A stretch of DNA of 51,434 nucleotides from Welwitschia mirabilis (Eukaryota; Gnetophyta; Gnetopsida; Welwitschiales), in NCBI GenBank assembly GCA_051453625.1, contig JBOZIK010000001.1, positions 80,535,385 through 80,586,818 of the forward strand, in the 5' to 3' direction. The stretch's first letter is position 1. Every line of letters starts with the position of its first letter. Under the pieces are notes generated by a model. The model worked only from the letters and a program-made list of their open reading frames with translations, made no database searches and was not told the DNA's origin. Positions 10,860 through 22,429 of the stretch are shown in pieces. The position numbers were made by a program, and so were the translations under genes.

Positions 10860-11947
10860 TATTGCATTACCAACTTACATATATTTCATAGGGTATTTTG
10901 AGTTGTATTGCATGTAAATAGATAGGTAAATGCTTGGTTTTCATGATAATGGAGAGCTAAGATGAAAAGGATGGAAATACATAATTTCCATAATAAATCA
11001 CAAGTATTTTGAGAAAATATAAATAATCTTTATTTTAGATGATAACTTTCTACAAATAGCAAGGCTAATGCCTTGATTGAAGATCTATTAAAGGCCATCA
11101 TCCACCTCATTGTCTAGATGATAGGATAGATAATTGTGCTAACTGGATGCTAACTAAGATCTAACTATTAGCTAATGGGGATTTGATCATGAGATGGCAT
11201 CACCTCCTTTATCATCTAGATGATCATCTGGATGACACTAATTATAACACCTATACTGAATGTCCATCTAAATTTTGCTAATGTATTTTGATTTCTTTTT
11301 ATGTGGCTATTATAGTTTACTCGTGCCTTTTTGTCTATTTTATTTCATGTTTTGAATCAATAAATAGAGGTCTCCCCTTTGGCTCCTCCTTGTCTTCATT
11401 TGCATTTAACATTCTTATGATAGGAGACTGATGGCTAGAGAACCATCCTATAGTTTCATAGAGATGTTTCATTGGTGTTGGACAACATTTCCTCCATTGA
11501 GGTACAACTATTTTGTAACACAGATTTGTTGTAATTTCTAATATAAAACATTTCTTTTTGTGCTTCAATGTATAAATGATTTTCTACCTCATAACTTATG
11601 TTTCTTGAGTTCTGGTAACAGTTTCTATTGGGATGTAGGTTATGAGGATAACGTTTATCAAGGTTGTGATTTGATAGTTTAGGTGCATTGTTATTTTTTT
11701 TTTCCTAGATTAGCCTTGCACAAGTGTGTTTCATTTTATTTTTATGCATTGAAAAGTTATTTATATAGGATAGGTTACAATTTTTCTCTTTTAAAAGAAA
11801 CTCTCTTATTTCCATATTTTGGCCTTTAATGGATTATGAAATTTGGATCACTTTCATCTATATTAGTATGTTGTGTTTGTGCATATTATTTGTGATTAAT
11901 AGGATTCTACTTAGGATGTAAACATTACATAAATACATACAGCAACA
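10860..11947 (+). repeat. 5' LTR of element B
   Basis: 1088 bases, aligned from tattgcattaccaacttac (start TG decayed to TA) to atacatacagcaaca. It is similar along its whole length to 27603-28687. A 14-base palindrome atcatctagatgat occurs at 11211-11224 and a related motif at about 11098-11135. The small frame at 11335-11568 on the opposite strand is fortuitous. Confidence 0.9.
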
Positions 11948-11950
11948 TCT

Positions 11951-11968
11951 TGGTGTCATTGTTGGGGA
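11951..11968 (+). other. Decayed tRNA-Asp primer binding site (element B)
   Basis: tggtgtcattgttgggga, three bases after the LTR. Five differences from TGGCGCCGTTGCCGGGGA, all C-to-T or G-to-A. That sequence is complementary to the 3' end of plant tRNA-Asp with CCA, the primer used by Athila-group elements. Confidence 0.85.
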
Positions 11969-12450
11969 AGGCTTCTTAAAGTTTAAGAGTTGTAATTGCT
12001 TTAGTAACAATTTCAATTTAGATGCTTGCTATAGCAATGGTGTAATCCTGCATGTAGTAGCATAGGTTTCCCATTTTTATAGAGTCAATTTTCTTTTTTT
12101 CTGATTGAAGACTATTTTTTTGTTCTGTAATAAAAGTTCATCATCCACTTTATTCTCCAAATGATGCATGGCGATGGTACCCTATGTGTGGAGAATTTTT
12201 TGTTTCAATTTTTCTATTAAATTTTTAGGGTTTTAGTTCCATCGTCTACTTGGTTGTCCAGACAATTATGATGAACAATATTCTATTTTCTGAGTTTTCC
12301 TCTCAAGAGTTAATTTTTTCATTTCCTTTTTCTGCTTTTTTTTTCCCTTGTGATTTCTATGTTTCTATCATCTAGAATATCATCTAGATAAAGACAAGGA
12401 TGATACTTTCATAAATTCAAGACTGAGCATGAATGATTAAGTTTGGTAAA
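11969..12450 (+). other. Untranslated leader of element B
   Basis: T-rich non-coding DNA with three palindromic motifs: about 12128-12180 (atcatccactttattctcc...), 12240-12281 with ttgtccagacaa at 12254-12265, and about 12368-12410 (atcatctagaatatcatctag). No ORF. Confidence 0.6.
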
Positions 12451-14230
12451 AAAGAAAAATACTAGAGAGAATAGTCATTAATTACTAAAAACGTTAGATA
12501 GGTTTTGATAAATCTTGAAATAGAAATAGGTAAAAACAACAAAGGTACAAAACATTTTAAATTTCCTACAAAGTTCACTTTTATTTTTGCATAGTCTAAT
12601 TTTTCTACCATGTTAACCTCAGTCCAAAATCTTAAAGAACCTATCTCTTCAAATCCACTCCTTATCATTGGAACCTCTACTTTCACTTCTTCCTAACCCA
12701 CTGCTTATGTTACTCTTAGAGATCTTATAGAAAATAAGAAGTGTGAAATCTATACTCATTTTGACTTATCTCTCCCTGATGATGGAGAAATCTGAAACTT
12801 GAAAGCTTATTTTACTTTTAGTGGAGAGCTTGATAAAGACCCTTTACAACACATTGCTGATATAAAATAACTTGCCCTTACTTCCAAATATGGTAAAAAA
12901 TGAATAAGTGATAGAACCTACATGGTTATTTTTCCCATTAACTTGAGATATAAAGTAAAACTTTGGCTTAGAATGATTCCTTATAAAAGTCTTAAATCTT
13001 AGAGTCAAGTTCAAGAAGCCTCAATTAAAAGATTTATGAGTGAAACCACTATCTGGAAGCATAAGAAAGAAGTTACCAACTTCTAGTACTTACTTAAAAA
13101 ATATTATTTCTTTGCATATAAAAGATTCTTTATTGCATTTCATTCAAACCGTATAGATGCCTTTTCATAGGTAGAGTTAGTTGACTATTTTTATAGTGGG
13201 TTAAAGAATCATCAAGCAATTTGTAAATATTTCTTTTGTAGGCAACCTATTAAATCAAGCCCTAGAAGGTTCTTGAAAGGTGTTATAGGATTTGATGGAA
13301 GTAAGTGAAACCTATTTTAAACCCTCATTCAGAGAAAATTGAACAGTAGGCCAAATTATTAAGGACCTAAAAGAGGTAAAACAAGAGAAGGAAGAAACCA
13401 AAACTAAAAATAAGCCAACTAGTATTATTAAAGATTTCACTTATACCTTAGAGAAATATACTTAGATGATCCTTTATGCTAAAGTAGCAACTGAGAAGAG
13501 TGAAGTTTTAGTTTCAACATGCAATTTATGTGAAGATAGTTACTATGTCATAAACGGTTGTCACTTACTTTCTACCTACAAAGAGAAAATCTATAAGGAA
13601 GTTTGTGTATTTAACCAAAGACCTTCAAACTACACTTAAAACTATAACTAAAGATAAGTTAAAAACTACAACTTTCAACATAGAATGAGTGAGAAACCAA
13701 ACTATAAAAATTTTCAAACATATCCTAACTTACAACCCTTTAGAAATAGATTTGAGCATTTGAACTTTTAATCCAATGACTCCAACAACTTGGAAAGCCC
13801 TTTGAACTCCTAAAACCATAGTGATCCTTTTAGGGATTCCATCTAGGATTTGAGAAAAACTAAAAAGAAGACAAACACCAATATAAAAAATCTTATGAGT
13901 ATTTTACAACAAACTATGCTTGCTAATTAATGACCATAAGGGTCTTTTGTTAGTCAACCTTTATCAAACCCTAATGAAGTGAGAAAATATTATAAGGTGA
14001 TGATAATAAGTGAAAGTGACACAACTTCCCTCTGCCCATAAAGTTTCAACTTCCCAAAATGACAAGAATGATGAGGAAGAGAACATAAAAATCCTAGAAA
14101 ACTATTCCTTCCCTTCCTCACTTAGCCAAAAAAAAAAAAAGAATTCTTTACAAAAGAAACTTGCTACTCCATGGCTTGATAGGCTTAACACAAGCCCCAT
14201 GTTTTATGATCATTTGAAAAACTTAATGTA
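12451..14230 (+). pseudogene. gag: gag, copy 1 of element B
   Basis: Structural Gag (capsid and nucleocapsid). The recognisable order is a capsid-like part near 12700-13080 (segments LKAYFTFSGE, MVIFPINLRYKVKLWLRM and the following Ser/Gln-rich stretch), the FYSGL motif near 13180-13200, a zinc knuckle at 13520-13565 reading C-x2-C-x4-Y-x4-C (His replaced by Tyr through CAT to TAT), and a basic, Asn/Phe-rich tail. The last 74 codons (14010-14231) are open. More than a dozen stops, mostly from CAA, CAG or TGG codons, break the frame. The true start was not identified. Confidence 0.75.
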
Positions 14231-14369
14231 AAACATGAGCATTGATTTAACTTTTTGGAAATTTTTATAAGAAAATTCAAGATATTCTAAGCTATGAAAA
14301 GACTTAATAAGAAGAAAATAGAAATGAACCATCCCTAGTAAAGTCTTCCTATCTCAATCCATTAGCAAT

Positions 14370-15105
14370 TTAGTTTGTCAAAAATGTCTAAAGTTTAAAG
14401 ATCTAGGAATGACAACTATAAGTGTCACTTTGAAAGAAAACTATAGAATAAAGAAATCCTTGATAGATATTAGAGATCGTGTCAACATTATATCCTTATG
14501 TATTCATTAATGACTTGATTTGGAAGAAAGAATAGAACCTATACAGATTATCTTAGAGTTAGCCAATACTTTTGTGAAGAAACTATTAGGTATGATCAAG
14601 GGCTTAGTCATTTAGATAAAGGAAGCTTTCTATGCCATTGATGTAGCTGTTTTAGAAGTTGAGCACCATGGTGGATATCCTTTACTTTTGGGTAGAGCTT
14701 TCTATGTAATAGTCCACTGTATCATAGATACAAGAACAATATTGATGAAGTGTTATTTTGGAAATAAACAATGTTCAATAAGAGTATTTGATGTAGCCAA
14801 AAAATATTTAGGAAATGATTTGAGCTTGGAGGAAGAAATTAGAACAACTATGTTTTTACAGTGCCATCCACTTGAGGAAAGATGGTCCATGCTTTATAAA
14901 CCAATCTTGTTTGATGATAAATTAGAAATAAACTACCTATATGTTTTTAATGATCAACTTGAGTTTGACCATCTGAAAACTAAGTTTTCTAATCTAGAGA
15001 GTAGAGAGTCTGAGTCTGTTAACTATGTAAAAGTTCAAGAATTTAGCAGACCTAAAATATTTTATTTTGAGGGAAGTCATCCACTACTGATGTTTGGATG
15101 AAATT
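14370..15105 (+). pseudogene. pol: Protease and PR-RT linker, copy 1
   Basis: Aspartic protease of the Athila type followed by the acidic linker. The catalytic Asp is kept at 14466-14468, but the Gly of the D-x-G motif is Arg (GGA to AGA), which should abolish activity. The segment HHGGYPLLLGRAF (about 14661-14705) is the end of the protease fold. The linker 14688-15101 is an open frame of 137 codons with LEEEIRTTMFLQCHPLEERW and FDDKLEINYLY, also present in copy 2. The open frame begins inside the old polyprotein and is unlikely to be a gene of its own. Confidence 0.75.
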
Positions 15106-15289
15106 CTAAGATAATAGTATGTTATCCTAAGAATTTTTTTAAAAACTAAAAATCTAAATTTAAACATAAACCTGAAACCTTTAGCCAGTGGATTAAAACA
15201 CATTTTTCTGAATAGTGACCTAAATAAACCATTAATTATCAATAAAAAACATTAACCCTCAACGAGAATAGAGTCTCATCTCTCTTTTA

Positions 15290-16240
15290 CAATCTAAGTA
15301 AATGTATTTGTTTAATTCCATAAAGATTTATCAATCATACCTATTTCCATTATGTAATATAAAATCTACCTTAAATAAAATGCTAAACCTATGAGGCAAC
15401 CCCAACATCGACTCAATCTAGCCCTTAAACAAATTGTAAAAAATAAAATAATTAAACTAATAAATGCTAGAATCATTTTATTCCATTATTAATAGTAAGT
15501 GAATTAACCCCTTGATGGTAGTTTCTAAAAAGGGTGGGAAATGTTGCATGTGCATAGACTTTTAAAAACTAAAAGAGATAATTGAAAATAGCCACTATTC
15601 TTTGTCTTTTCTTAATTAGATTCTTAATAGGATTTAGGGTTATACTTTTTACTGTTTCCTTGATAATTATATTGGTTATAACTAGGTTCTCATTGCTAGT
15701 GAGGACCAAGTCAAAATTACTTTAACGTTCCTTTTGGTACTTTCACTTTTAGATGCATGCCTTTTGGACTTTGTAATGCTCTCAGTACTTTTCAATGTGC
15801 TATGATGGGTATCATTTTTGATATGCTTGAGGATTCCATTGAGATTTTTATAGATGACTTCTCTATTTATGCTAAAACTTTTGAAAAAATCTTTGATCAT
15901 TTAGAGAAAGTCTTAGACCATTGCATTTCTACTGGCCTTTTCTTGAGTTGGGAAAAGAGTTTTTTCCCTTGTATAAACTAGCATTATTTTAAGTCATCAT
16001 ATCTCTCAAGAGGGGATTAGAATGCATGCTTTAAAAGTTGGTATTATTTAAAAACTAAGTCCACCTACAAATGTTAAACAAGTCTGATCTTTTCTTTGTC
16101 ATTATGGTTTTTACTATCAGTTCATTCATGATTATGCTACTATTTGTAAACCCATTCATGGTTACTAGATTAAAAATATAAATTTAAATGAAATAAATAT
16201 TATCAAATTACTTTTGATAGGCTTAAATGTAAATTATCTT
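15290..16240 (+). pseudogene. pol: Reverse transcriptase, copy 1
   Basis: RNA-dependent DNA polymerase of a Ty3/gypsy element. Visible motifs are KGGKCCMCIDF near 15530-15570 (fingers), MPFGLCNALSTFQ at 15757-15795 and the catalytic box F-I-D-D-F at 15847-15861, so both catalytic aspartates are kept. An open frame runs 15757-15981 and ends just after the SWEKSFF segment. Upstream and downstream parts are broken by stops and frameshifts. The domain is followed directly by RNase H, the order of Ty3/gypsy pol. Confidence 0.85.
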
Positions 16241-16690
16241 ATGCTCCTATAGTAACAGGACCCAACTGGAAACTTAATTTTGAGATTATGTGTGATGTGA
16301 CTAACTTTGTCGTAAGTGGGGTTTTTGTTAGAAATATTAAATGATTTTAAAGTTATATCTTACCATAGCAAATCTTTGTCTAGATCTCAAATGAAATATA
16401 CCACTACATAGAAAGAGATGCTAGCTATCATTTTTTGTCTTGATTTTCTTAAATATTATCTTTTGGGCTTTCATACCAATATTTACACCAACCATGTTAT
16501 CATTCATTACCTTATGACCAAGAAAGATTCTAGTATCCATTTGATTAGATGGATTCTTCTTATGAAAGAGTTTAACTTAACAATCATAGATAAAACAGGG
16601 AAGCATAACTATGTTGCTAATCACTTGTCTCGACTTCTTTATCCTTCAAATGATACTATCATTGATGATTCTTTTTCTGATGAGTAGCTT
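16241..16690 (+). pseudogene. pol: RNase H, copy 1
   Basis: Starts with a version of PNWxLxFEIMCDVxxF near 16262-16310, frameshifted near 16340, then open from 16418 to 16687 (90 codons) with LDFLKYYLLGFHTNIYTNH and KTGKHNYVANHLSRL. It would degrade the RNA template during reverse transcription. The same segment is the one split by element M in element O. Confidence 0.85.
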
Positions 16691-16699
16691 TTTACTATT

Positions 16700-17905
16700 T
16701 ATTCTTCTCATCCACATCCATGATATGCTAACATTATGAACTATCTTATAACCATGAAAAAACCACAACATTGGACTTATATTCAATGGAAATATTTTCT
16801 CTATAGGATAGGTAACTATGAGTGGATCAAGCCACATTTGTATTATAGGTGTAAAGACCAAATTATGAGAAAATGTGCACCTGATCAGAAGCTACCTGAG
16901 ATCCTTTATCTTTGTCACAGTGATAATTGTAAAGGACGTTTTAGTGAACATAAAATTGTGATGAAAATTCTCCATTTCAGTTTTCATTGGCCTTCTCTTT
17001 TTTGTGATTCTTTTGATTTTGCTAGAAGATGTGATCATTATCAATGTTATGATAGCCTTATTCATTCATAGAAAATACCCCTTAGACCTATTCTTAAGTG
17101 TCAAACTTTTGATTATTGGGGTATCGATTTTATAGGTTCTATTCATCCACCTTCTTCTGATAAAAATTACATTTTAGTGGTTGTGGATTATGTGAATAAA
17201 TGGGTTTAAGACCTACCTACTTTTTTAAATGATGCTTGAACTATCTATCATTTTCTTAAAACTCATATCTTTCAGATATTTGATTTTCCTAGAATTATTA
17301 TTATTGATTAGGATACGCATTTCATTAATTAAATTTTTAAGAAACTTCTTTTATTCATTTGTATAGAACATAGAGTAGGTTATGCTTATCATCTTCAAAC
17401 TAATGGATAGGCTAAAAATGCCAATAGAGAAATAAAGAAAATGTTACAGAACTTGTCTTTTTTAATATGAAATCTTATGCCTCTAAAATTAATGATGTAC
17501 TTTAAACTTACCATACTACTTAGCAAACTTCTCTTAGTTTTTCACCTTATGAACTTATGTACAGTAAAGTTTGTGTATTACCTATTAATATGTGTTATAA
17601 TTCTTATTATGCATCTCATCAACTTAATCTTATAGATTTTTATAAAAATCTTAAATATAGATTAGCTCAATTAGATCATCTTGATGAAAAACAAACTCAT
17701 GCTATAAATTATCAATTAATCTATAAAGCCCAAGCAAAGTTCAAACATGATAAAAAGATATTTCATAAAAAGTTTAAACCTAGTCAATTTGTTCTTTTAT
17801 ACAATACTAGAGTTCATCTTCTAAATAGTAATTTAACCTCTAAATGGTTAGGTCCTTATCTTGTAGAAAGAGTGCATTCTAATGGCTTAATTAAGATTTA
17901 AACTT
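16700..17905 (+). pseudogene. pol: Integrase, copy 1
   Basis: The zinc domain is at about 16890-17060 with His (LCHSD), His (SEHK) and two Cys (RRCDHYQC) all kept. In the catalytic core, DYWGIDFIG near 17110 keeps the first Asp, the second Asp survives in DTHF near 17310 although the preceding Gln codon is TAG, and the Glu of NREIK near 17425 is kept. The C-terminal tail is an open frame at 17557-17901 (114 codons) with LPINMCYNSYYAS and FVLLYNTRVHLLNSNL, the typical Athila-style ending. Frames 16736-17071 and 17557-17901 are the long surviving pieces. Confidence 0.85.
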
Positions 17906-18304
17906 AGAGATAAGAGATATTCAGAAGGTTAATGAATAATGGTTGAAACTTTATAAAAGATCTTTAAAAGCAACGATGAACATGATAGAAGCATATCATT
18001 ATCTGAGTTCTTTCTTAGCCTACTTCTTTAATTAATGTTATGATGTTACTAATTATCTTTAAACTTGACTTGTGTATTACTTTATAAAGTCTTATAATTA
18101 GTATTCATACTTAGGCATTTTATAGTGGTAAGATTAGATTTACCCAATTTTGAGATATTCCCATGTCTATGAACTTCACTTAAAGAAATATGTCTTAGTT
18201 TTTCTTTTTTTTTTTTAATGATGTTAAGGTCTTAAGTGATTTAGAGTGTTCTTTTTTATATTTTATCTTAGTTATTCATCTTTGTCTTTTTGAGTGTATG
18301 ATCA
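17906..18304 (+). other. Post-integrase non-coding region, copy 1
   Basis: Matches 23600-24015 of copy 2 (for example ttcccatgtctatg near 18160 and 23870). No ORF. It ends at a 100-N gap, after which gag sequence of copy 2 begins. Confidence 0.7.
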
Positions 18305-18404
18305 NNNNNNNNNNNNNNNNNNNNNNNNNNNNNNNNNNNNNNNNNNNNNNNNNNNNNNNNNNNNNNNNNNNNNNNNNNNNNNNNNNNNNNNNNNNNNNNN
18401 NNNN
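18305..18404. other. Assembly gap of 100 N between the two gag-pol copies
   Basis: Exactly 100 N, a common placeholder for unknown length. It lies between the post-integrase region of copy 1 and mid-gag of copy 2. The missing DNA could include the 3' end of one element, an LTR and the leader of the next. Confidence 0.9.
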
Positions 18405-19960
18405 CCATTCCTTCTCAACTTAATACTCATGCTACCTTGAGAGATCTTATAGTAATTAAAAAATGTAAAATCCAAAATCCTTTCGACTTACCTCCTAGTG
18501 ATGATGTAGAACTTCAAAACTTAAATGCTTACCCTATCTTTAGTGGAGAGCCTAATGAAAATTCTTTATAATACATCATTGAAATTAAATAACTTACCCT
18601 TATTTTTTAAAACAGTAAAAAATAAATAAGTGATAGAACCTACATAGTTATTTTTCTCATCATCTTAAGAGATAAAGTAAAACTTTGTCTTAGAACAATT
18701 CCCCATAAGAGCCTTAAATCTTAAAGTCAAGTTCAAGAAGCCTTCATAAAGAGATTCATAAGTGAAACCACCATCTAAAAGTGTAAGAAAGAAGTCAAAA
18801 ACTTCCAACAATTATCTAACAAAGACTATGCCTCCACTAATGAGCAATTTTTTGTTACTTTACATTTAAATCCCATAGATGCCTTTTCAGAGGTAGAGTT
18901 AATTGACTATTTTTATAGTGGGTTAAATAGTCATATCAAGTAACTCGTAGATTTTTTTTATAGAGGTAACCTATTAAATAAAACTCTAAAAGATACTTAA
19001 AAGATGTTAAAATATTTAATGGAAGTAAATCAAACTTGGTCTAAACCCTCCTTTAGAACCTAAAATAAGTCAAACATGAGAAGAATGAATCCAAAATAGA
19101 AAATAAACCAACTAGCATCATTAAGTATTTTATTTCTACCTTAGAGAAATACACCCAAATGATCCTTGATGCTAAAGTAATAACCTAGAAGAGCGAAGTT
19201 GTTATTCCAATATGCAATTTGTGTGAAGATAGTTATCATGTCATAAAATATTATCCTTTACTTCCTACTTACAAAGAGAGAATCTATGAGGAAGTTTGTG
19301 CATTTAACCATAGAACTTCCAACTACATGCAAAACCACAATCAAAAATAAGTCCAAAATCACAACTTTCAAAATAGGATGGGTGAGAAACCAAATTCTAG
19401 AAATTTCCAAATACATCATCCTAACTTCAAGCCTTTCAAAAATAGATTTGAACATTCAAACTTTCAATTCAATCATCCAAATAACTTCGCAAGCCCTTTC
19501 AACTCCCAAAACCATAGTGATCCTCTTAAGAATTTCATTGAGAAGTAAAACTCAAGAGAAAATAAATGCAAATATGGAAAATCTTATAAGTATTTTATAA
19601 CAAACTATGCTTTCCAATCAAAGACCATAAAGGATCCTTATCACTCAATCTTTACCAAACTCTAACAAAGTAAGAAAAGATTGTAAAGTAATGACAAGGA
19701 GTGAAAATGAATAACTCTCCTTATCCATAAGGCTTAAACTTTCTACAATTACAAAAATAATAAGGAAGAGGACATAGAAATCCTAGAAAACCATCTCTTC
19801 CCTTTCTCACTTAGCAACAAAAAGAAAGATTCTTCACAAAAAAAAACCTGCTACCCCATGGCTTGATAGGCTAAATACAAACCCCATCTTTAATGATCAT
19901 TTGAAATCCTTAATGAAAAATATGAGAATCAAATTATCTTTTTGGAAATTTTGTAAGAGA
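18405..19960 (+). pseudogene. gag: gag, copy 2 of element B
   Basis: Aligns with 12685-14230. It starts inside gag after the gap: conserved RDLI segment, NPFDLPPSDDVELQNLNAY near 18477-18530 and the FYSGL motif near 18915-18930. A zinc knuckle at 19213-19256 reads C-x2-C-x4-H-x4-Y, so here the last Cys is lost whereas copy 1 lost the His. PLLPTYKERIYEEVCAFN follows. The tail near 19330-19960 is again Asn/Phe-rich and basic. Stops are somewhat fewer than in copy 1. The N-terminus lies in the gap. Confidence 0.75.
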
Positions 19961-19989
19961 ATCCAAAATACTTTAAGCTATGGAAATAC

Positions 19990-20785
19990 CTAATAAGAAA
20001 GAAACAAAAACAAACCATCCCTAGTAAAGTCTTTCTAGCTTAATCCATTAGCAACTTGGTATGCCAGAAATGTCTAAATTTTAAAGATCTAGAGCCAGCA
20101 ACCATGAGTATTACTTTAGAGGGGAATCATAGAATAAAAAAAATCCTTGAATGATATAGGAACTAGTGTCAATATTATGCCCTTACACATTTGTCAATGT
20201 CTTGATTTGGAAGAAAGAGAAGAAACTACATGCATTATCTTGGAGTTAACCAACACATAGGTAAAGAAACTATTAAGTGTAATCAAGGACTTAGTCTTTT
20301 AGATAGAGGAAGCCTTATATCCCATCGATGTAGTTGTCTTAAAAGTTAAGCACCATGGTTGATATCCCTTACTTTCAGGTAGATCTTTCTATGTAATAGT
20401 TCATTACATCATAGATATAAGAACTGGATTGATGAAGTGTTATTTTGGGATTAAAAAATTTTTGATAAGTGTGTTTAATACAATAAAAAAAGATTTAGAT
20501 AATGATTTAAGTTTGGAAAAAGAAATAAATTCAACCCTATTTTTACAGAACTGTCCACTTGAGGAAAGATGGTTCATGCTTCATGAGCTAATCTTGTTTG
20601 ATGATAAATTAGAAATAGACTACCTGTATGTACTTAATGATAAACTTGAGTTTGATCATCTGCCAACTGAGTTTCTTGATCTGGGAAGTAGTGTATCTAA
20701 GCCTGTAATCTGTGCCAAAGTTCAAGAAATTGAAAACCTAAGAATTCTTGTTTTGAGGATGGTTATTACTAGTCATATCTAGATA
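19990..20785 (+). pseudogene. pol: Protease and PR-RT linker, copy 2
   Basis: The protease active site is intact as D-I-G-T-S at 20153-20167, followed by VNIMPL. This is the only one of the four protease copies in the window with an undamaged motif. The linker is open from 20429 to 20782 (117 codons) with FLQNCPLEERWFMLHELILFDD, parallel to copy 1. A frameshift separates the active site from upstream sequence, so the domain as a whole is dead. Confidence 0.75.
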
Positions 20786-20999
20786 ATAGTCTAAGACAAC
20801 AGTCAACATTTTTGAGAATTTTCCTAAAACCAAAAGTCTAAACCTAAACCTAAATCTAAAAACTTTAGATAGTGAAATGAAGTACATTTTTCTAAATAGA
20901 GATCTAAATAAAGGATTGATTGTCAATAAAAATCTTTTCCCTTAATAAGAATCAAATCTCATATCTCTTTTAGAATTAAAGTTTCATACATTTGCTTTA

Positions 21000-21945
21000 T
21001 TGCACAATGATTTAATTGCCATACCCACCTCCATTGTGTAACATAAAATCTACCTCAAAGAAAATGCTAAACCTATAAGATAACCCCAATGTAAGCTCAA
21101 TTCAGCTCTAAAGCAAATTGTAAAAGATGAAATCATAAAGCTTATGGATGCTAAGTTCATTTACTCTATTATTGATAGTGAGTGGATTAACCCTTTGATA
21201 ATCATACCAAAAATGGATGGAAAATGGTGTATATGCATAGACTTCTGAAAACTAAATGAGGTAACTAGAAAAGACCACTGACCTTTGCCTTTTCTTGATC
21301 AAATTCTTGATAGGATTTAGGGTTATGCTTTTTACTATTCCCTTAATAATTATAATAGTTATAATCAAGTTTTCATTACCACTAATAACCAAGCCAAAAC
21401 TACTTTTACTTTTTCTTTTAGTACCTTTATATTTAGATGCATGAATTTCAAACTTTGTAATGCTTTGGGTACTTTTTAGCATGTTATGATGGATGTCTTT
21501 TTTGATATTCTTAAGGATTTCATTAAGATTTTCATGGATGATATCTCTATCTATGTTAAAAATTTTAAGCAAATCTTAGATCGTTTAGAGAAATTCTTAA
21601 ATTGATGCATTTATAGTGGCCTTAACTTGAGTTGGAAAAATAGTCATTTTCTTATAGAGAGTGGTATTGTTTTAGGTCATCATATTTCTTGGAAGAGGAT
21701 TAGGATGGATTATTCTAAAGTTGGTATTATTCAAAATCTTAGTTCCCCTAAAAATATCAAACAAGTCCAATCTTTTCTTAGTCATTGTGGTTTTTACCAT
21801 TATTTCATTCATGATTATACTTCTATTTGTAAACCCCTTTACTTATTACTAGAGAAAGATGTCAAATTTGAATTGAATGAACCTTGTCAACTTGCTTTTG
21901 ATAGGATTAAATGTAGATTATCCTATGCTCCTATAGTAACATAAC
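21000..21945 (+). pseudogene. pol: Reverse transcriptase, copy 2
   Basis: Same domain as copy 1. The catalytic box F-M-D-D is intact at 21531-21542. The substrate-binding segment has decayed to RCMNFKLCNALGTF. A 105-codon open frame at 21627-21944 covers the thumb/connection: GIVLGHHISWKRIRMDYSK, FLSHCGFYHYFIHDY and the segment leading to APIVT. The palm N-terminal half (21140-21500) is shifted between frames. Confidence 0.85.
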
Positions 21946-22345
21946 CTAATTGGGTACTGACTTTAAGCTTATGTGTGATGTAAGTAAATTTGGAGTGGGT
22001 GGCATTCTTTGCCAAAAATATAAGAATGATTTTAAAGTTATATCTTATCATAGCAAATATTTATCTAGATCTCAGATGAACTACACCACTATAGAGAAAG
22101 AAATTCTTACCATTATCTTTTATCTTGATTGTCTTAGACACTATTTTTTAGGCCTATACATGAATGTTTATACTAACCATGTTATCATTTGTTACCTCAT
22201 AATCAAAAATGATTCTAGTACTTGTTTGATTAGAAGGATCCTTACTATACAAGAATTCAATTTGACCATCATAGATAAAGTAGGAAAGCACAATTCTATC
22301 GCTGACCATTTTTCTTACTTTGTTATCCTCCAGATGATATTATGA
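21946..22345 (+). pseudogene. pol: RNase H, copy 2
   Basis: Nearly complete open frame of 131 codons: FKLMCDVSKFGVGGILCQK with the first catalytic Asp, YTTIEKEILTIIFYLDCLRHY with the Glu, YTNHVIICYL, and the ending KVGKHNSIADHFS. It is the best preserved domain in the window. The short repeat of gtt triplets just after it (22379-22392) is low complexity. Confidence 0.85.
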
Positions 22346-22429
22346 TTAATGATTCCTTTCTTGACAAGCAGCTTTTTGTTGTTGTTGTTTTTTCTTCTCA
22401 TCCTCCTCCTATCTTGTAAATATAAAAAC

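Noticed and set aside
11951-11968. Possible tRNA gene because of tRNA-Asp similarity
   Set aside because: Only the 18 bases complementary to the tRNA 3' end are present, next to an LTR; this is a primer binding site.
15682-15900. Minus-strand frames over RT (15682-15900, 21252-21572) and the plus-strand frame 30491-30790
   Set aside because: Shadows of the pol domains read on the opposite strand.
22379-22392. gtt triplet run after RNase H copy 2
   Set aside because: A short low-complexity run of about five units, too small to be a notable microsatellite.
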